DNA from: Janthinobacterium sp. SUN073
GTDB lineage: Bacteria; Pseudomonadota; Gammaproteobacteria; Burkholderiales; Burkholderiaceae_D
Direction: 5' to 3'
DNA length: 64,000 bases
NCBI RefSeq assembly: GCF_030397665.1
Contig: NZ_JAPUBT010000001.1
Span: forward strand, 1,692,781 to 1,756,780
Below, in pieces: positions 7,871 to 16,206 of this stretch. Position 1 is the stretch's first letter; each line of letters begins with the position of its first letter. A program made the position numbers and the translations under genes. The notes beneath the pieces are model-generated. The model worked only from the letters and a program-made list of their open reading frames with translations. It did not search any database and was not told the origin of the DNA.

Positions 7871-10024
7871 ATGCACTACGCACTGAACCTGCGCACCTTT
7901 ATTTACAGCCATTATTTTTACCTGGGCTTGCGCGTGGCCGTCGGCCTGGTGGGCCTGGCCTTGCTGACCCAGGAAATCAGCGACAGCGCCACCGCCATGA
8001 CGGTATGCATCGGCGCCCTGTGCACGACCCTGATGGACATGCCCAGCCCGCTGCGCCACAAATTCAACGAAATGCTCGCTTCCGTGCTGCTGTGCAGCGC
8101 CGTCACCCTGCTGATCAGCCTGTGCGGGCCCGTGCAGTGGCTCTTGATGACGGTACTCGTGCTGGTGAGCTTTCTCGCCAGCATGATGGTGGTGTACGGC
8201 AAGAAGTCCATGCCCTTGCAGCTGGCCGCCCTGTTCATCATGACCATGTCGATGGAGCACCAGATGACGTGGCAGCAATCGTTCCACCACGCGGGCCTGT
8301 TCATGCTGGGCGGATTGATCTATCTGGCCTATGCCATGGCCATCGCCTGGGTCTTGCGCCACCGCATCAAACAGCAAGTGCTGGCCGAAGCCCTGTTCGA
8401 GTTAGCCGCCTACATCGACATCAAGGCCGATTTCTACGACACGCGTTTCAATTTGACGGAGCAATTCAACAAGCTGGTGCGCCATCAAAGTATTTTGGCC
8501 GACCGCCAGCAAGCGTCGCGCGACCTGATTCTGCGCAGCCACAAGAACAGCAAGGACGCCATCGTCGTGCAAGTGCACGTGTGCATGCTGGATTTATATG
8601 AACTGATCCTTTCCACGCACACGGACTACGCGCTGCTGCGCCAGCACCTGGCCGACTCCGAGGTGCTGCAATCCTTGCACGACCTCGCCTACAAGGCGGC
8701 GCGCGATATCGAAGCCGTGGCGTATGCCGTCACGCGCAAGCGCGCCTCGTATGCGCACATCAGTTATGACAAGGAATGGGCCGATATCGAAGGAGAAATT
8801 GCCCGCCTGCACGCACAAGGCGACGCTGCGCAGGAAGCGCTGGCGACCTTGCGCGCGCAGCGCAACAAGATCCGTGCCATTCTGAAGATGATCGCGGAGC
8901 TGCACCTGGCCACGCAAAAAGTCTACGACAACGTGCCGTTCTGGAGCGGTGCCGACATGGCGCCATTCCTGTCGCAGCAGAAATACGAATTCAAGACCCT
9001 GCTGTCGAATTTGCGCCTCGATTCACCCATCTTCCGCTTCGCCCTGCGCGTCTCGATGGCCATCTCGGTGGGATTGCTGATCGGCCACTGGCTGCCGTAT
9101 GCGGCGCACAGCTACTGGATCGTGCTGACCATCGTCATCATCCTGCGCCCCACGTTCAGCATGACGCGCCAGCGCCGCGCCGACCGCATCATCGGCACCA
9201 TCATCGGCTGCGTGGTCACGGCCATCGTGATCCGCTTCGTGCACAGCAATATCGTGCTGATGGCCATTCTATTTCTCTCCATCGTCGCCACGCCCACCTT
9301 CATCTATCTGCGCTACCGCTACACGGCCATCGCCGTGAGCCTGATGATCTTGCTGCAAATGCACCTGGTGGCGCCCAGCAATACGAACCTGGTCAGCGAG
9401 CGCCTGATCGATACCCTGATCGGCGCGGCGGTCGCCACCGTGTTCAGCTTCGTGCTGGCCAACTGGGAATACCAAAGCCTGCCACGGCTGGTGCGCCAGG
9501 TGCTCAACGTGAACCTCAGCTATATGCAGGCCAGCTTCGCGCTGCTGCAGGGAAAATGCTTCGATGATTTCGCCTACCGCATCGAGCGCAAGCGATTGAT
9601 GGACAGCCTGGCAGCCCTCAGCTCGGCGCTGGTGCGCATGCTCGACGAACCGGCCAGCAAGCAGCGCGCAGTGGAAGACATCAACTTGTTCATCGTGCAA
9701 AATTACCTGCTGGTGGCCCACGTGGCGGCGCTGCGCTCGATCCTGGGACGCCACGCCAGCCAGCTGCCTGTCGCGCCCGTCAACGCCCTGCTCAGCCACA
9801 GCCATACGCAAGTGTGTTTGACCCTGTCGCGCGCGCTGGAGCAACTCGACAACAAGGCCACCATCAGCGCGCCGCTGGCTACCCCTGCCGCGCCGCCCGT
9901 CAGCGACGTGGCCTGGTCGGGCTGGCCGCTGGTCAAGCGACGCATCCGGTTGTTGCAAGCCGATGCGGACAAGATTGTGATACATAGCGCGGCGATCGTG
10001 CACATCGTCTCACCACGCGGCTGA
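7871..10024 (+). CDS. YccS/FUSC-family integral membrane protein
   Basis: 717 residues when started at the ATG at 7871, which follows AAGGTAATCCC; an upstream in-frame GTG at 7847 has no ribosome site. The layout is that of the YccS/YhfK and FUSC families: an N-terminal block of about six membrane helices (residues 15-165), a cytoplasmic helical region of about 200 residues, then a second block (about 385-515) containing the conserved HSYWIVLTIVIILRPTFSMT segment, and a C-terminal cytoplasmic tail. Related proteins include aromatic acid efflux pumps (AaeB) and fusaric acid resistance proteins, but the substrate here is unknown. No membrane-fusion partner gene is adjacent. The stop codon lies inside the left arm of an inverted repeat. 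Confidence 0.86.
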   Translation: MHYALNLRTFIYSHYFYLGLRVAVGLVGLALLTQEISDSATAMTVCIGALCTTLMDMPSPLRHKFNEMLASVLLCSAVTLLISLCGPVQWLLMTVLVLVSFLASMMVVYGKKSMPLQLAALFIMTMSMEHQMTWQQSFHHAGLFMLGGLIYLAYAMAIAWVLRHRIKQQVLAEALFELAAYIDIKADFYDTRFNLTEQFNKLVRHQSILADRQQASRDLILRSHKNSKDAIVVQVHVCMLDLYELILSTHTDYALLRQHLADSEVLQSLHDLAYKAARDIEAVAYAVTRKRASYAHISYDKEWADIEGEIARLHAQGDAAQEALATLRAQRNKIRAILKMIAELHLATQKVYDNVPFWSGADMAPFLSQQKYEFKTLLSNLRLDSPIFRFALRVSMAISVGLLIGHWLPYAAHSYWIVLTIVIILRPTFSMTRQRRADRIIGTIIGCVVTAIVIRFVHSNIVLMAILFLSIVATPTFIYLRYRYTAIAVSLMILLQMHLVAPSNTNLVSERLIDTLIGAAVATVFSFVLANWEYQSLPRLVRQVLNVNLSYMQASFALLQGKCFDDFAYRIERKRLMDSLAALSSALVRMLDEPASKQRAVEDINLFIVQNYLLVAHVAALRSILGRHASQLPVAPVNALLSHSHTQVCLTLSRALEQLDNKATISAPLATPAAPPVSDVAWSGWPLVKRRIRLLQADADKIVIHSAAIVHIVSPRG

Positions 10025-10115
10025 CAAAAAGTCCATGGCGTTGTTGCCGCGCCTCGTCGTACATTCGTACTGCCTTCGGCACGACGCCTAGCCCTGAACA
10101 TTTTGTCAGCCGCGT
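10015..10115. repeat. Long-loop inverted-repeat element at the end of the yccS-like gene
   Basis: ACGCGGCTGACAAAA (10015-10029) is matched perfectly by its reverse complement at 10101-10115. The left arm includes the last codon and TGA stop of the upstream gene. The 71-base core between the arms starts GTCCATGGCGTTGTTGCC and contains short internal complementary blocks (CGTCGTAC and GTAC; CGTCGT and ACGACG). This looks like a dispersed palindromic element and not a plain terminator: there is no T-run after a compact stem. Confidence 0.6.
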
Positions 10116-10152
10116 TATCCAGGCTGGCCTGCCTGCGGCAGGCCACCAATCA

Positions 10153-12108
10153 CTACTTCAGATACTGCTCGAACCAGCCAATGGTGCGTTTCTGCAAGTC
10201 GCGCTGGTGTTCGGGCTTGCGGAAGGAATGGCCTTCGCCATCGTAGATGAACAGGCTGGACGGCACGCCCATGGCGCGCAAGCCGTGCCAGAATTCCAGC
10301 GACTGGGCGGCCGGCGTTTCCACGTCGCGCTCGCCCACATAGATCAGGGTCGGCGTCTTCGCCGCCTTGATCGATTCGATGGGCGAAGCACGGCGGTAAA
10401 CCTCGGGCTTGTCATACGCGGACGCGCCAAAGAACGGGATCATCCACTGGTTGATGCCGTTCTGGCCATAGTAACTGATCCAGTTCGATACTCCCGCGCC
10501 CGCCACGGCCGCCTTGAAGCGGTCGCTGTGCGTGACGCCCCACATGGTCATGAAGCCGCCATACGAATGGCCGATCAGGCCCAGGCGCTGGCCGTCGACG
10601 GGCGCCACTTTTTCCACCGCATCGATACCGGCCAGGATGTCGCGCCAGTCGCCGCCGCCAAAGTCCGCCATGTTGGCGCGCGTAAACGCCTGGCCTTGGC
10701 CAAAGCTGCCGCGCGGATTCGGCAGGAAGACGAAATAGCCTTTTTGCGTCAATTCCTCGATCACGGTGCTCGCTGCCACATAACGGGGCGAGGCGGCGGC
10801 GCCCGGGCCACCATGCACGTTGACGATCATCGGGTAGCGCTTGCCGGCCTCCACCGACAACGGTCCCAGCAGCCAGCCCTGCACCTTGTATTGCTCGTTG
10901 CTCCAGCCCACGTTCCGCACCGTCAGTTGCGGCGCAAAGCCGTCATTGTCGCGCGTGATCTTTTTCAGCTGGCCCACCGGTCCCGCCACCAGGTAGCTGG
11001 CGTGCGTAAAATCTTCCTGTGCGGCAGCGGCTTGGCGGCCATCGGCGCTGAACGACAGACGACCATCGCTGCCGCTACTGCTGAGCTCACCGAGCATCAC
11101 GGGCTGGGCCGGACCGGTTTGCGCATCGACGGGCACCAGCGCCAGCTGCGAATCGATCAGCGCAGTCGCCAGCAAGCCGGCGCCGCGCCAGACGACGCCA
11201 TTGAAGGTGCCGCGATAGTCTTGCGTGAGATTGCGCGGCGTGCCGCCGGCCAGCGGTACGGTATAAATGTCGCCGCCGATGGAGCCGAAATCGCTCATCA
11301 GGCCGCCGATGAAGGCCACCGTCTTGCCATCCGGTGAGACGGAAGGCAAGTTCAGCTGCATGGCCGGTGATGCGATCACGCGCAGGGCGCCCGTGGCGGC
11401 ATCGATATGGCTGAGCTTGGCCACCCACCAGTTGCTGTCGCCATTGCCTTGCGCGCTGGTGGCGACAAAGCCGCGGCCATCGGGCGTCCAGCTGTATTCA
11501 TACACATAGGTATCGCTTGGTGACAGCAAACGCGGTTCGCCGCCACTGGCAGGCACGACGGCGATGCGCTGGGCGTCGTCTTCGCTGCCCACCTCGCCCA
11601 CCTGGCGCACGCCCGCCTCCACGGCGCCGGCCAACTTGCGCGCGCCCACCGTGGCGAGCAAGGCCAGCTGCTTGCCGTCGGGCGACCAGCGCGCCGTACC
11701 GGCCACGCCCTTGATACTGGTTAACATCCGCACTGGCGCCTGCGCCAGGGTAGCCAGGTACAGCTGCGCCGTGCCCGCCTTGGCGTCGTAGCCAACGAAG
11801 GCCAGCTGCCTGCCATCGGGCGACCAGCTGGGCTTGTCGTACGAACACACGGTGCAAGGATCGAATTGCTGCACGATGGCGCCGTTGGCGGCGTCGCGCA
11901 CGACGATGACTGCATGCGGGCGCTGCGGCTGTGGCTGTTCCGCCGCCTTGCTCGATTCAATGGCGGCGATGTGCTGGCCATTGGCCGACAGGGCCACGGC
12001 ACGGTAATCGCGCAATGCCGGCTCGGTGGCAGGGGCGGCCTGCGCCACGCTCCCCAGAAGGCTGCTTGCCAGCAAGCCGCAAGCGGCCAGATCAGTTATT
12101 TTCATCAT
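10153..12108 (-). CDS. S9 family prolyl-oligopeptidase-type serine peptidase
   Basis: 651 residues with a signal peptide (cleavage near SVAQA-APATE). The N-terminal two thirds form a beta propeller with repeated WSPDG-type blades (about residues 95, 141, 207, 258). The C-terminal alpha/beta hydrolase domain has the nucleophile elbow GHSYGGFMT (Ser515), an Asp in VGERDVETP (595) and a His in EGHSF (627), a complete triad. The architecture is that of S9C acylaminoacyl or dipeptidyl peptidases, here exported to the periplasm. Substrate preference is not readable. A second ATG one codon later (12105) is an equally possible start. It is transcribed towards the yccS-like gene and lies beyond the terminator of the upstream permease, so it probably has its own promoter. 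Confidence 0.9.
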   Translation of the reverse strand: MMKITDLAACGLLASSLLGSVAQAAPATEPALRDYRAVALSANGQHIAAIESSKAAEQPQPQRPHAVIVVRDAANGAIVQQFDPCTVCSYDKPSWSPDGRQLAFVGYDAKAGTAQLYLATLAQAPVRMLTSIKGVAGTARWSPDGKQLALLATVGARKLAGAVEAGVRQVGEVGSEDDAQRIAVVPASGGEPRLLSPSDTYVYEYSWTPDGRGFVATSAQGNGDSNWWVAKLSHIDAATGALRVIASPAMQLNLPSVSPDGKTVAFIGGLMSDFGSIGGDIYTVPLAGGTPRNLTQDYRGTFNGVVWRGAGLLATALIDSQLALVPVDAQTGPAQPVMLGELSSSGSDGRLSFSADGRQAAAAQEDFTHASYLVAGPVGQLKKITRDNDGFAPQLTVRNVGWSNEQYKVQGWLLGPLSVEAGKRYPMIVNVHGGPGAAASPRYVAASTVIEELTQKGYFVFLPNPRGSFGQGQAFTRANMADFGGGDWRDILAGIDAVEKVAPVDGQRLGLIGHSYGGFMTMWGVTHSDRFKAAVAGAGVSNWISYYGQNGINQWMIPFFGASAYDKPEVYRRASPIESIKAAKTPTLIYVGERDVETPAAQSLEFWHGLRAMGVPSSLFIYDGEGHSFRKPEHQRDLQKRTIGWFEQYLK

Positions 12109-12127
12109 GTAAATTCCGGTTAGAAAT

Positions 12128-12157
12128 AAAAAAAACCGCCGGCAAGCGCGGCGGTTT
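12128..12157 (-). terminator. Terminator of the CAT-type permease gene
   Basis: On the minus strand AAACCGCC and GGCGGTTT (plus positions 12033-type arms at 12133-12140 and 12150-12157) form a stem, followed on the minus strand by a T-run (A-run 12128-12135 on plus). Confidence 0.85.
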
Positions 12158-12175
12158 CGGATGGAACAGACTGCA

Positions 12176-13654
12176 TTAGCGGGCCTTCTTGCCCAGGTGC
12201 GAATGCCGCATGCTGTACAGGAAATAAATGGCTACCGTTACCGCCATCCACACGCTGAACACGACAAACGTCGTATGCGGCAAATCGCGCATGATGTACA
12301 GGCAAGCCAGGATGCTCAGGCCGGGAATCACATATGGGCCGAATGGCACGCTGAAGCCTTCGATGCGGTTGGCGCCCTGCTTGTGGCGCAGCACGGGCAC
12401 GGCAACCGAGACGACCATGAAGGCGGTCAGGGTGCCGATGCTGACCATGTCCCACAAATAAGTGGCATCGATGGAGCCGGCCACCACGGCCACCACCAGG
12501 CAGACGATGATGGTATTGCTGACTGGCACCAGGGTGCGCGGGTGGATCTTCTGGAACGACTTCGGGATCAGGCCGTCGCGGCTGACGGCAAACAGGATGC
12601 GCGTCTGGCCATAGATCGTCACCAGGGTCACGCTGAAGACGGAAATGACGGCGCCGGCCGACAGCACCAGCGCGGGCCAGGTCTTGCCCGTGACGTTTTG
12701 CAGGATCACCGCCAGGCCCGCTTCCTGGCCTTCGAACAATTTCGCCTGTTGCGCGCCCAGGGCGGCCACGGCCACCAGCAAATAAAACACGGTGACGATG
12801 AGCAAGGCGCCGAGGATGCCGCGCGGCACATTGCGCGTGGGATTTTTCACTTCGTCGCCCGCCGTCGCCACCGTATCGAGGCCGATGAAGGAGAAGAACA
12901 CGGTGCCTGCCGCGGCGGTGACGCCCGTCATGCCGGCAAAGCCCTTGCTATTGTCAGTATTAAAGAAGGGAAAGAAGTTGTCGGCATTGAATCCGGAAAA
13001 CGCGATGACGACAAAAAACACCAGGATCGCCAGCTTGATGATGACCATGATGGCGTTCATCAGGGCCGATTCCTTGGCGCCGCGCAACAGCAAAAAGCCG
13101 CACATGCAGATCAAAAAGATCGGCGGCAGGTTGATGTGGCCGGCATGAAACTCCATGCCATGCGGGCCGGAAACGATCATCGGCGTGCGCAGCATCTCGG
13201 GAATGTGCCAGCCGAAGGCATTTTCCAGGAAGTTGTTCAGGTAGGACGACCAGCCGATGGCCACGGCACTGCCCGCCAAGCCGTATTCGAGCAGCAAGCA
13301 GGCTGCCATGATGAAGGCAAGAAACTCACCCACGGTGGCGTAGGCAAACGAATACGAGGAGCCGGAAGCGGGAATGCGGAACGACAGCTCCGCATAGCAC
13401 AAGGCCGTCAAGCCGGCCGTGATGGCGGCGATCAGGAAAGACAGGACGACCGAAGGGCCCGCCTTGGGGACGGCTTCGACCATGGTAAAGAAAATGCCCG
13501 TGCCGATGGTGGCGCCGACGCCGATCATGGTGAGGGAAAACAGGCCGATGGAGCGGCTCAAGCCGCTGCTGCTGAGGCCTTCACCATATTCGACCGTGGT
13601 ATCGATCGGCTTGGTGCGGCAAAGTTTCTGGACCAGGGTTTGGCTCACTAGCAT
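12176..13654 (-). CDS. APC-superfamily cationic amino acid transporter type permease
   Basis: About 490 residues with 12-14 predicted membrane helices. The conserved first helix (MIGVGATIGTGIFFTM) is the substrate and ion binding motif of APC transporters, and the N-terminal CRTKPIDTT is typical of the bacterial CAT subfamily (YfnA-like). The frame stays open to 13750, but the upstream stretch lacks a ribosome site. ATG 13654 overlaps AAAGGA too closely; the GTG at 13648 (product MSQTLVQKL) is spaced six bases from AAAGGA and may be the true start. Substrate is probably a basic or other neutral amino acid; it cannot be told from sequence. It is monocistronic with its own terminator. Confidence 0.87.
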   Translation of the reverse strand: MLVSQTLVQKLCRTKPIDTTVEYGEGLSSSGLSRSIGLFSLTMIGVGATIGTGIFFTMVEAVPKAGPSVVLSFLIAAITAGLTALCYAELSFRIPASGSSYSFAYATVGEFLAFIMAACLLLEYGLAGSAVAIGWSSYLNNFLENAFGWHIPEMLRTPMIVSGPHGMEFHAGHINLPPIFLICMCGFLLLRGAKESALMNAIMVIIKLAILVFFVVIAFSGFNADNFFPFFNTDNSKGFAGMTGVTAAAGTVFFSFIGLDTVATAGDEVKNPTRNVPRGILGALLIVTVFYLLVAVAALGAQQAKLFEGQEAGLAVILQNVTGKTWPALVLSAGAVISVFSVTLVTIYGQTRILFAVSRDGLIPKSFQKIHPRTLVPVSNTIIVCLVVAVVAGSIDATYLWDMVSIGTLTAFMVVSVAVPVLRHKQGANRIEGFSVPFGPYVIPGLSILACLYIMRDLPHTTFVVFSVWMAVTVAIYFLYSMRHSHLGKKAR

Positions 13655-13873
13655 TCCTTTATGAGGCACACATATTCGTATGACGGGTAAAAACAAATAG
13701 CGCTCCGGCCCTACCTGGCAAAAAACCGGAAAGATCGCGTCCATTTTCAAAACTAAGCGATTATAGGGCTTTCATCGGCTCAGCTAAACAGAACTTTGAT
13801 GCAAGGAAACAACGCCAGGCGTGCGCCGGCAAAGCCGCAGGAGTGCAGGCGAAGAAGAAATTGTTTATATGAA

Positions 13874-13912
13874 AGAAAAAGCGCGCCGCTGCGGGGGCAG
13901 GGACGCGCTTTT
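13874..13912 (-). terminator. Terminator of the ProY-like permease gene
   Basis: AAAAGCGCG (13877-13885) and CGCGCTTTT (13904-13912) pair. On the minus strand the stem is followed by a T-run. Confidence 0.85.
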
Positions 13913-13934
13913 GACTCAGCTCAACTACGCTGGC

Positions 13935-15365
13935 TTACTTCTTGACGTTTGGCGCATCGGCCGGCGGCCAGCCTGCCTCGTAGCCTTGCGGCACGTCGTC
14001 GCGGCGGTCTTTCGGCGCCAGGCCCAGCACGTAGTACAGCACCGTCAGCAGGATCAGCCAGGCTGGTCCGACCATCAGGGCGATGCGCGTATCGGGGAAA
14101 TACGCCATCAAGCCGATCACCAGCGCCAGGAAGGCCAGCGAAATCCAGGAACCGTAGGGCGCGAACGGCATGCGGAAGGCCAGGTTCTTGATTTCCAGCG
14201 GCGTCAAGGTCTTGCGGAACTGGATCTGCGTGACCAGGATCACGCCCCAGGTCCAGACGGCGCCGAAGGTGGAGATCGAGGTGACCCAGATAAACACTTT
14301 TTCCGGCACCAGGTAGTTCAACAACACGCCCAGCAGCAGCGCGAAGACGGACACCAGGATGGCGCGGCGCGGCACGCCGCTGGCCGTGGTTTCCGCAAAC
14401 GCCTTCGGCGCCTGGCCTTGCAGCGCCAGGTTGTACAGCATGCGACCGGTGCTGAAGATGCCGCCATTGCACGACGACAATGCCGCCGTCAGCACGACGA
14501 AGTTGATGATGCCGGCGGCCGTCTTGATGCCCAGGCGTTCGAACGTCATCACGAAGGGACTGCCGGTGGTGCCGATTTCATTCCATGGGTAGATCGACAG
14601 GATGACGAACAGCGCGCCGACATAGAAAATCAGGATGCGCCAGAACACCGAATTGATGGCGTCGGGAATCGATTTCTTCGGGTTGGCCGCTTCGCCGGCC
14701 GTCAGGCCGATCATTTCCACGCCCAGATAGGCAAACATCACCATCTGCAGCGACATCAGCACGCCTTGCGCGCCATTCGGGAAGAAGCCGCCATGCGTCC
14801 ACAGGTTCGAGATACCGACGGCCACGCCGCCATTGCCCAAACCAAAGACGATCATGCCCGTGCCGCCGACGATCATCAGGATGATGGTGACCACCTTGAT
14901 CAGGGCGAACCAGAACTCGAACTCGCCGTAAGCTTTCACGGCCAGCAGGTTGATCGCGCCCATGGAGCCCAAGGCCGCCAGGGCCCAGATCCAGCGCGGC
15001 ACGTCGGGGAACCAGATGCCCATATAGATGGCGACGGCGGTAATTTCCGCCACGCATGTGACGAGCCACAGGAACCAGTAGTTCCAGCCCGTCAGATAGC
15101 CTTGCAGGGGTCCCAGGTAATCCTGGGCATAGCGGCTGAAAGAACCGGCCACGGGATTGTGCACGGCCATTTCACCCAGCGCGCGCATGATCATGAAGAT
15201 GACCGCGCCACCGATGATATACGACAGCATGATGCCGGGACCGGCCATCTTGATCGCGTTGCCGGAACCCAAAAAGAGGCCCACGCCAATCGCGGCGCCC
15301 AGCGCCATCAGGCGGATTTGCCGCTCGCCCAGGCCGCGGTGCAAGCCTTGTTCACTCGTTTTCAT
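13935..15365 (-). CDS. Amino acid permease, AAT family, ProY-like
   Basis: 476 residues from the ATG at 15365 (MKTSEQGLHRGL); the open frame extends upstream to 15476, but without family similarity. Twelve membrane helices are predicted. The first helix motif (MALGAAIGVGLFLGSG), AIKMAGPGIMLSYIIGG and RALGEMAVHNP match the amino acid transporter family of AroP, ProY and GabP, and the sequence resembles E. coli ProY from memory across its length. It would be a proton-coupled inner-membrane importer for proline or another neutral amino acid. The RidA-family gene lies upstream on the same strand with a 128-base gap, so cotranscription is possible but not shown. Confidence 0.85.
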   Translation of the reverse strand: MKTSEQGLHRGLGERQIRLMALGAAIGVGLFLGSGNAIKMAGPGIMLSYIIGGAVIFMIMRALGEMAVHNPVAGSFSRYAQDYLGPLQGYLTGWNYWFLWLVTCVAEITAVAIYMGIWFPDVPRWIWALAALGSMGAINLLAVKAYGEFEFWFALIKVVTIILMIVGGTGMIVFGLGNGGVAVGISNLWTHGGFFPNGAQGVLMSLQMVMFAYLGVEMIGLTAGEAANPKKSIPDAINSVFWRILIFYVGALFVILSIYPWNEIGTTGSPFVMTFERLGIKTAAGIINFVVLTAALSSCNGGIFSTGRMLYNLALQGQAPKAFAETTASGVPRRAILVSVFALLLGVLLNYLVPEKVFIWVTSISTFGAVWTWGVILVTQIQFRKTLTPLEIKNLAFRMPFAPYGSWISLAFLALVIGLMAYFPDTRIALMVGPAWLILLTVLYYVLGLAPKDRRDDVPQGYEAGWPPADAPNVKK

Positions 15366-15493
15366 TACGTGTCTCCGTTTTTTTCTTGAATACACCGATC
15401 CCTCGCCCCAATGGCGGTTCCGCTCTTGCTGGAAAGGAGGAAAAGGCGAGCCGGCGGTTATCGCCGGCATGCTCATGTGGTCAGGCTACGGCG

Positions 15494-15952
15494 TCAGGCC
15501 AGTTCGGCGATCAGTTCGATCTCGACGCAAGCGCCCAGCGGGATTTGCGCCACGCCGAAGGCGGAGCGGGCGTGCTTGCCGCTGTCGCCAAAGACTTCGA
15601 CGAACAGTTCCGAGGCGCCATTGGTCACCAGGTGCTGTTCCGTGAATGTGGAGGTGGAATTGACCAGGCTCATGACCTTGACGATGCGCTTGACCTTGTT
15701 CAAGTCGCCGCCGCACGCGTCTTGCAAGGTGGCGATCAGTTCGATGGCGATGCCGCGCGCAGCGATCTTGCCTTCTTCCGTGGTGACGTCCTTGCCCAGT
15801 TGACCGACCCATACCTTGCCATCCTTCTTGGCCAGATGGCCGGACAGGAAGACGGTATTGCCCGTGCGGGCATGCATCACGTAGGCGGCAGCTGGTGCGG
15901 CAACGACTGGCAGTTCAATGTTGAGGGCTTTGAGTTTTTCGTAAAACGACAT
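15494..15952 (-). CDS. RidA family reactive intermediate deaminase
   Basis: 152 residues starting at MSFYEKLK, with GGAGAAATAGC before the ATG; an in-frame ATG 12 codons upstream (15988) adds a tail with no support. The YjgF/RidA fold is recognisable: FLSGHLAKKDGK, GDLNKVKRIVKVM, and the C-terminal HARSAFGVAQIPLGACVEIE, which holds the conserved Arg that binds the substrate carboxylate and the Glu near the end. RidA homologues hydrolyse the enamine or imine intermediates released by PLP-dependent dehydratases. It belongs to the longer subgroup often beside amino acid metabolism genes, and here it stands next to a permease. Its exact substrate is unknown. Confidence 0.88.
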   Translation of the reverse strand: MSFYEKLKALNIELPVVAAPAAAYVMHARTGNTVFLSGHLAKKDGKVWVGQLGKDVTTEEGKIAARGIAIELIATLQDACGGDLNKVKRIVKVMSLVNSTSTFTEQHLVTNGASELFVEVFGDSGKHARSAFGVAQIPLGACVEIELIAELA

Positions 15953-16206
15953 GCTATTTCTCCAAGAAAACAATATAAGCGAAACCAAAATTCATGCACG
16001 GCAGGGCACGGAGGATGACGCCCTGGCAGCGCGGTAGTGACCGACAACAGTGCCAGATTAAACGTCATCATATTGGTGAACGAGCAGTTTTAGTTCACAA
16101 ATAGGCCCGGTTATTCAGTGGATTATACCGACAATCAAACAAAATTCAGCATTGGTTCATGAAGCATGCTCTACAGGCATCGAGCGTGACTTTTTTCATT
16201 AAATTA

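Noticed and set aside
16076-16098. Inverted GTGAAC and GTTCAC between the RidA and ABC-F genes
   Set aside because: Six-base arms with an 11-base spacer are expected by chance at this rate, and no promoter element is aligned with them.
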